Shown: positions 58,774 to 64,000 of the stretch, piece after piece | Layout: every line of letters starts with the position of its first letter | Numbering within the stretch: the stretch's first letter is position 1 | Assembly: GCA_017609645.1 (NCBI GenBank) | Contig: JAFCDQ010000003.1 | Span: 1-64,000 of the forward strand | Source: Candidatus Woesearchaeota archaeon | GTDB lineage: Archaea > Nanobdellota > Nanobdellia > Woesearchaeales > ARS49 | Reading direction: 5' to 3' | Length of the DNA: 64,000 nucleotides | Translations under genes and position numbers: made by a program | Notes under the pieces: model-generated | The model's database searches: none | Told to the model about the DNA's origin: nothing | What the model saw: the letters and a program-made list of their open reading frames with translations, nothing else

Positions 58774-61668
58774 TTACTCAATTTCCTTTAATTTTTGTTG
58801 CAAAAACTTCACAATATCATCTTTCCAGTATTTTGGCACACTTCCTTTAACAAGCTCTTTCAGCCAAATTATTGTTTCCTTGCGAAATCCTTCTTGGTCG
58901 CCATCAATCATCTTGTATACATCATACTTTATTTGCGGATCTAGTTTAGATCTTTTTACTCCATAATCAAAGTGTTCTAATAATTCCAAACGTTTAATTT
59001 CTTTTTCATCTTTTTCTTTTTCGTCTTCTTGTTTCCAGTATTTTTTGTATTCAAACTTTTTTTTCATCAAGACTTCTTTTGGATCTTTGATTTCTGCTTG
59101 CATTCCTAATTTCGCTAAAACTAATTGATGCATTCTGTGTAGGAATTCATGCTTATCTTCAATCTTCAAAACATCTGCATATCCTTGCAGTGCTGTTTTG
59201 AATGCAAATGGGCTTGGTATTGATGTTTCTACTTCTGCAATCTTTATTTTGCCTTCTTCAATTTCTTTTATCACTTTTCTTGTGTTTTCTATATCCATTA
59301 AATCCTGCAGAACTTCTCTTTTTGCTTCTTTTAAGATTGAGAATTCAGTGTCTATGCTTTTTAGTGCGCACATTAATATCATACTGCTTACTTGCTGTCT
59401 GCCTACTCTTTTTTTTCTGCCCATGTAATTTCTTAGTATCATGAATGATCTTGTTGCACAGTGTCTAAATCTCCTCTTATACACTTCGCTTTTTTCTATT
59501 GCATTTTCCATTAATAAATTTAGTTTGTCTGCTTTCAATAAATCAAGTGCTTTTTTTGTGTTTAATCTTTTGTCTCCTGTAATGTAAAATCCATTGTCAT
59601 TCATTCCTACTTCAACGTCTTTATGTTTCAAGCGACCAATAATAAAAGCTAGTGCTCTGCTTAAGCAGTCATTTACTCGTCTGCCAAACATTGTGTGAAA
59701 GATTACTTTTTTGTCATTTCCGTCGTCATAATACTCGACAAGTATTGTTTTGTCTGTTCCAAATCTTTTGCAGTATTTGTATTGTTCTTTGAAGTATTCA
59801 TAGATTGAGTTTGCTGCGTTCTCATCTACATATAGAAACTCATTAATGAAATTTAGAGTTTCTTTTTTTGTTTGTTTTGCGCTGAATTTTTCCAGCATTA
59901 ATCTTCTGAATCTTCCTATGCTTGATGCTAGGTCAAAGCTTAATGGCAGCATCTCACTAGCCCATCTTGGAACTGTTGGCGGTCTGTTTGCAGTGTTTCT
60001 TACTTGTGCTACCATTCCTCTTGAAAATCTGAATTGATATGTTTCTCCTCCTAATACAAATACATCTCCTGGTCTTAATCTTTCTACAAATCCTTCATCT
60101 AGCATTCCTACTATGTGTTCTCCTACTTTTACTGTGATAAATGATGCATCTGGGATTGTTCCTACATTTGTCATGTAGATTACTCTTCCTAATCTTCCTC
60201 TTTTGCCTATTTTTCCTTCATTTCTCCAGATTTTTGCATAAATGTGTCTTTCTTCTAAGTTTGTGAATTCTCCTGCTAAGTATTGCAGTATTTCATTAAA
60301 ATCTTTTAATGATAAATCAGAATAACAATAACTTTTTTTGATTACTTTGTATAATTCTTTTTCATCCCAGATTTGTTCTATTGCCATTCCTATAATGTGC
60401 TGTGCAAGAACATCTAATGCTAATGTTGGAATGTGCAGTTTGTCAATCTTTTTTTCTAATGCACTTTTCATTAATACACTGCATTCTATTAAGTCATCTC
60501 TGTCCATTACTATCATTCTTGCTTTGACTGTTTCATGCAGTTTGTGTCCGCTTCTTCCTGCTCTTTGCAAGAATCTTGCTACGCTTTTTGGACTTCCTAT
60601 ACAAAGAACTAAATCAACATATCCTATATCTATTCCTAATTCTAGACTTGTTGAGCAGACTACGCATTTTAATTCTCCTTTTCTTAATCTCTCCTCTAAA
60701 TCAAACCGCAATTTTTTGCCTAAACTGCCGTGATGTGCTCCTATGTTTGCAGAATTATAGTGTTTTGGATATTTTTCTTTTAGATAATCTACTACTCTTT
60801 CTGTTGCTGCTCTTGTGTTTGTGAATATTAATGTTGTTCTGTGTTCTTGTACTAAGTTGTGTATTAAATTATACATTTTGGCATGCATTATTTTGTGAGG
60901 TGTGTCTATTAAATTACTTACAGGGCTTAATACTTTGAAGTCTAGATTTTTTATGAATTGTATGTCAACTACTTTGCATTGTCTGTCTTTGCCGACTAAG
61001 AATTTTGCTACTTCATCTAATGGCGCTACTGTTGCACTTAATCCGATTCTGCACATGTACTGAGTTAAGTGTTCTAGTCTTTCCAAGCTTAATGATAAAT
61101 GTGTTCCTCTTTTATTGTCAGCCAAAGCATGTATCTCGTCTACTATGCACCATTGCACATTCTTTAGATGTTCTCTGAATTTTGGACTGCATAACATAAT
61201 AGCAAGTGATTCTGGTGTTGTGATTAAGATATGTGGTGCTTTTTTCAGCATTTTTTGTTTTTCATATGCGGTGGTATCACCAGTTCTTACAGCAACTCTT
61301 ATTCCTAGATCTTTTCCTGCGATTTCTTGCATTTCTTGTAATGGTTCTTGTAAGTTCTTGCGAATATCATTATTCAATGCCTTAAGTGGAGAAATATACA
61401 AACAATAAACCTTGTCTTCTAGTATTCCTTTTTCAGCACTATCTACTAGTTCATTTAGTATGCTCAAGAAAGCAGTCAGAGTTTTTGTAGCTCCTGTAGG
61501 AGCAGAAACAAGTATATTCTCTCTTTTATGAATATCCATCACAGCGAACTTTTGAGGCTCACTAAATGTTTTAAATTTGTCAAAAAACCATTTCTTTACA
61601 ATTGGATTTAGAACTGCCTTAATCTCGTCTACTTTATACGGCTTTTTCACAATTGTGATATTTGTCAT
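58774..61668 (-). CDS. Lhr-type DNA helicase
   Basis: 964 residues. RecA1 has APTGATKTLTAF (Walker A), TPESLAIML, DEIHAL (DEIH box) and GLSATVAP; RecA2 has TNTRAATERVVDYL, STSLELGIDIGYVDLV and QRAGRSGH. A winged helix and the Lhr core domain (FVLGGETYQFRF, NRPPTVPRWASEMLPLS) follow, as in archaeal Lhr proteins of repair and recombination. The P-loop reads TGATKT where most relatives have TGSGKT, so one conserved Gly is Thr; the Lys and Thr are kept. Confidence 0.93.
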   Translation of the reverse strand: MTNITIVKKPYKVDEIKAVLNPIVKKWFFDKFKTFSEPQKFAVMDIHKRENILVSAPTGATKTLTAFLSILNELVDSAEKGILEDKVYCLYISPLKALNNDIRKNLQEPLQEMQEIAGKDLGIRVAVRTGDTTAYEKQKMLKKAPHILITTPESLAIMLCSPKFREHLKNVQWCIVDEIHALADNKRGTHLSLSLERLEHLTQYMCRIGLSATVAPLDEVAKFLVGKDRQCKVVDIQFIKNLDFKVLSPVSNLIDTPHKIMHAKMYNLIHNLVQEHRTTLIFTNTRAATERVVDYLKEKYPKHYNSANIGAHHGSLGKKLRFDLEERLRKGELKCVVCSTSLELGIDIGYVDLVLCIGSPKSVARFLQRAGRSGHKLHETVKARMIVMDRDDLIECSVLMKSALEKKIDKLHIPTLALDVLAQHIIGMAIEQIWDEKELYKVIKKSYCYSDLSLKDFNEILQYLAGEFTNLEERHIYAKIWRNEGKIGKRGRLGRVIYMTNVGTIPDASFITVKVGEHIVGMLDEGFVERLRPGDVFVLGGETYQFRFSRGMVAQVRNTANRPPTVPRWASEMLPLSFDLASSIGRFRRLMLEKFSAKQTKKETLNFINEFLYVDENAANSIYEYFKEQYKYCKRFGTDKTILVEYYDDGNDKKVIFHTMFGRRVNDCLSRALAFIIGRLKHKDVEVGMNDNGFYITGDKRLNTKKALDLLKADKLNLLMENAIEKSEVYKRRFRHCATRSFMILRNYMGRKKRVGRQQVSSMILMCALKSIDTEFSILKEAKREVLQDLMDIENTRKVIKEIEEGKIKIAEVETSIPSPFAFKTALQGYADVLKIEDKHEFLHRMHQLVLAKLGMQAEIKDPKEVLMKKKFEYKKYWKQEDEKEKDEKEIKRLELLEHFDYGVKRSKLDPQIKYDVYKMIDGDQEGFRKETIIWLKELVKGSVPKYWKDDIVKFLQQKLKEIE

Positions 61669-61723
61669 CAGAATTCAATAAAAAAACGCTTAATTTTAAG
61701 AGTTTTGTGGATAATTATGATTT

Positions 61724-64000
61724 TTATTTATATGCTAATTCCTTTAATAAAAAAGGTTGTTTTTCTATTTTTTCAAAAGTTTCTATAACATTATCATATT
61801 TATTTGCGACCATTATAAATTCTATTACATTCTTTTTTACAAAATCTAAATCACATCTTTTTAATGCGAAATATGCTTCCTTAGTTTTCTCTTTTGTCTT
61901 TCTTGTTACTGCTTCAAGAAGAGCGCATACATTCTCATCAAAAAGAGGGCAAGTAGGATAATATTGTTGGAGACTAATACTATAAGCATCTTTGCCTGAT
62001 ACAAAGTATAAAAGACCATCATAAGCTTCCTTTGTTTTATCTTTAGCATTTTCTGCAATTGTTTTGAGCAAATTATAATGCACTTCATCTAATGTAGAAT
62101 TGTCAATTCTACTTGGAAATAATCTTCGAAATTGATTAAGGGCGTAACATGCGTTACCTGTTTCTTTTTTTTCATTTTTTGCAATTGTTTTTAGCAGATC
62201 AGGGTGTTTCGTAAAAAGATAAGAACGTATTCGCGCATAACCTTCAAAATCTTCTCCAGCATGTTTTTTTATGAAGTCAAATAAATCTTCATGTTTTTCA
62301 TAAAAATCAAATCCATGATCTGATATTTGTTCATATACTGCCCAAACTCCTTTTTTAAATTTTTTAGCTAACGCTTTTGTTTTTTCTTTTTGTAAAATAA
62401 GTTGTTTACGATGAAGTCCAGGATATTCATAAATTCGTTTAGCAGCAGTAGCTATATTGTCTTTTGCATTTTCTGCTAAAACTGTTAATAAATCTATATC
62501 TTCTTTATAAGCTTTTTTTGGAATGTCATGTAACCAACTCCATCCATAACTATTAAATGCATATGAAGTTTCAAGTTTGATATTTTTTCTTATTACATCA
62601 ATGAAATCTTTTTTCTTGTCAATAAATTCAACACCTACATCTAGATAACCCATTAAGTCATAAACCCAGCTAACATATTCTTTATATTCTATTGCAAATT
62701 CCTTTAGTTTTTCTTTTATTTTTTTTGTTAACTTTTCTGGTTTAATTGGCAACTTTGAAAAAACTAAACCGCATCTTTCGCCGTCATTTTCGCCGCAATT
62801 TTTCAGAATGGTTTCAATAAGATCAGGATGTTCTTCATATTCAAATATTTTTGGCATTATTTTAATCGGATTTTTGTTAATAAGATCAGAAACTAAAAAT
62901 AAATCTTCTAATAGTTTTAATCTAGAGTCAATATTTTCATTATCTAGATGATTTGCTATTATTTTTAAACCTGTTTTTTCAAACATACTGTTGGAAGTCA
63001 AAGCATAATTGATATTCTTATATTTGCTTAAAGTATTAAGGATTCTCTGATAATTATTTTTAAGAAAATTAAAATCAATTTTTTCAGCAATTTCTATTAA
63101 TGCTTCATCCCATTCTTTAATTGAAGCTAATTTTGGCCGTCTGAGAGGTTCATAAGTCTCTTTTTCTGCTTCTTTGATTAAAGCTTTATTATCATCTTCA
63201 AATAATTTGATTATTTTTTCATATTCAGGATATGATTCATGTAAAACATTTTTTTTGACTAAATCTGTTATTTTATATAATCTGAATTTATTGAAACTGT
63301 TATCCTCTAAATAGTCTGAGATTTTCTCAAATGTTTGTTTATTTTCTTTTTTTATGTCTGTAAGATCTGCTAATTCTCTAACAGTTAATCTTTTTTTATA
63401 TTGTTTTAATATGTTTGTAAATTCATAATCATTAGCACAATTCTGTGCTTGTTCTTGTTTAACTCTTATTAAGTCTATTAATAAATCTATGTTTAATTCT
63501 TTATCATTAATTATGGAATTTATTGTTTTTGAATCATAATGTTTTATTATGTCTTCAATAAATTCTTTTGGTAATTTGTATTGTGAATTTTCTTTTATTT
63601 TTTTAATTAAATCAAAACTATATCCTTTAATCATAAAATCTGCTTTTTCTTTGTATCCTTTTTCATCTAGTTCTTTATTTAATTTTTTTAGTTCATCAAT
63701 TGAGTATTTTCTGCTGAGTTTTGCTATTTCTATGTCTTCAAAACCTAATTCTTCTAGGTTTGTTATTTCTTTTAGATATTCTGTTGGAAGGATTGTTTTG
63801 CCTAATTTATTAATAAAATATATATCTATTAATTTAATTTCTGAGTTTACTGCTTCTTTTAAATCTTTAATATCATAATTTTCAAGTAAGTCTGCAATTT
63901 GATGGTTAGGCATGTATTTTCCTACCCATTCTACGTCAAATGGATCGAATTTAGATAATGGATCTACTTTTGTTAATCCCTTTGCTTCTAAATATTCTTC
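61724..64000 (-). CDS. Helical repeat protein, partial at the right edge
   Basis: The frame stays open to the last base, adding 29 codons to the track's 729, so the Met at 63913 is probably internal and the gene is truncated. The visible part is all-helical with HEAT/ARM-like repeats of 35-45 residues in its C-terminal half, with a recurring phrase LLKTIAENAKDKTKEAYDGLLYF (also LLTVLAENAKDNIATAAKRIYEYP and LLEAVTRKTKEKTKEAYFALKR). It has no catalytic motif. Probably a large cytoplasmic scaffold, like other giant repeat proteins of this genome. Confidence 0.75.
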   Translation of the reverse strand, partial: EEYLEAKGLTKVDPLSKFDPFDVEWVGKYMPNHQIADLLENYDIKDLKEAVNSEIKLIDIYFINKLGKTILPTEYLKEITNLEELGFEDIEIAKLSRKYSIDELKKLNKELDEKGYKEKADFMIKGYSFDLIKKIKENSQYKLPKEFIEDIIKHYDSKTINSIINDKELNIDLLIDLIRVKQEQAQNCANDYEFTNILKQYKKRLTVRELADLTDIKKENKQTFEKISDYLEDNSFNKFRLYKITDLVKKNVLHESYPEYEKIIKLFEDDNKALIKEAEKETYEPLRRPKLASIKEWDEALIEIAEKIDFNFLKNNYQRILNTLSKYKNINYALTSNSMFEKTGLKIIANHLDNENIDSRLKLLEDLFLVSDLINKNPIKIMPKIFEYEEHPDLIETILKNCGENDGERCGLVFSKLPIKPEKLTKKIKEKLKEFAIEYKEYVSWVYDLMGYLDVGVEFIDKKKDFIDVIRKNIKLETSYAFNSYGWSWLHDIPKKAYKEDIDLLTVLAENAKDNIATAAKRIYEYPGLHRKQLILQKEKTKALAKKFKKGVWAVYEQISDHGFDFYEKHEDLFDFIKKHAGEDFEGYARIRSYLFTKHPDLLKTIAKNEKKETGNACYALNQFRRLFPSRIDNSTLDEVHYNLLKTIAENAKDKTKEAYDGLLYFVSGKDAYSISLQQYYPTCPLFDENVCALLEAVTRKTKEKTKEAYFALKRCDLDFVKKNVIEFIMVANKYDNVIETFEKIEKQPFLLKELAYK

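Overview
The window is a strongly AT-rich, gene-dense stretch of an archaeal chromosome, most likely a DPANN-type lineage such as Woesearchaeota or Pacearchaeota. The phylum is inferred. The archaeal assignment rests on three things: BRE/TATA promoters of the form RAAAg-TTTATATA placed about 25-30 bases upstream of many start codons (leaderless genes), GGAGGT/GAGGT ribosome sites inside operons, and archaeal families (type II methionine aminopeptidase, archaeal Lhr helicase, archaemetzincin-like protease, AbrB-PhoU regulator, DUF5652, S/H/D signal peptidase). Bacterial-looking genes (GrpE-DnaK-DnaJ, class II LysRS, CspA-type protein, YvcK) sit among them. I found no rRNA, tRNA, CRISPR array or recognisable transposase.

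Layout. 1-2.8 kb: 3' end of a large repetitive surface protein and a small orphan. 2.8-7.2 kb: heat-shock locus; a winged-helix regulator and a DUF3467 gene diverge from grpE-dnaK-(50-codon membrane sORF)-dnaJ, with an inverted repeat in the grpE leader. 7.2-10.6 kb: TPR protein, lipoprotein, membrane protein and a small winged-helix protein. 10.6-18.6 kb: the most unusual region, two adjacent minus-strand ORFs built from the same two repeat types (HTH-like modules and a roughly 125-residue ISGLD domain). They appear to be one giant gene of about 2,600 codons split by a one-base frame change at a CCCCCC run inside a GC-rich patch. 18.6-27.5 kb: housekeeping (tRNA-thiolation PP-loop enzyme, Map, signal peptidase, site-2 protease, NIF3, sugar-phosphate isomerase, PurA) and a pair of orphan paralogues. 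27.5-37.7 kb: transglutaminase-like and archaemetzincin-like proteins, the lysS-rimB-rimK-DUF5652 operon, orphans, a guanylate-kinase-domain protein and an AbrB-PhoU regulator. 37.8-45.2 kb: small acidic and zinc-ribbon proteins, phosphoesterase/NUDIX pair, trxB-gdhA-deaminase, GNAT, a radical SAM protein and small membrane proteins. 45.2-52.5 kb: MazG and HAD house-cleaning enzymes, a DEAD-box helicase with a long structured leader, zinc ribbon, cold-shock protein, YbjQ and several sub-60-residue membrane proteins. 52.6-56.9 kb: EF-hand lipoprotein, an envelope operon (secreted protein, SHOCT, lipoprotein, DUF4405) facing a membrane-bound winged-helix regulator across a cluster of TTGAAAC boxes, then a convergent RHH/PIN toxin-antitoxin-like pair. 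56.9-64 kb: YvcK/CofD protein, orphans, Lhr helicase and a helical repeat protein running off the right edge.

Best candidates for something new are the giant split repeat protein, the TTGAAAC-controlled envelope operon, the sORF inside the DnaK operon, the guanylate-kinase-domain protein and the DEAD-box leader. Seven genes too short for the ORF track were read directly from the sequence. Many track starts were moved from GTG/TTG to downstream ATG codons where promoter or ribosome-site spacing supports it. Once the small genes are included, no stretch of more than about 300 bases lacks a gene.
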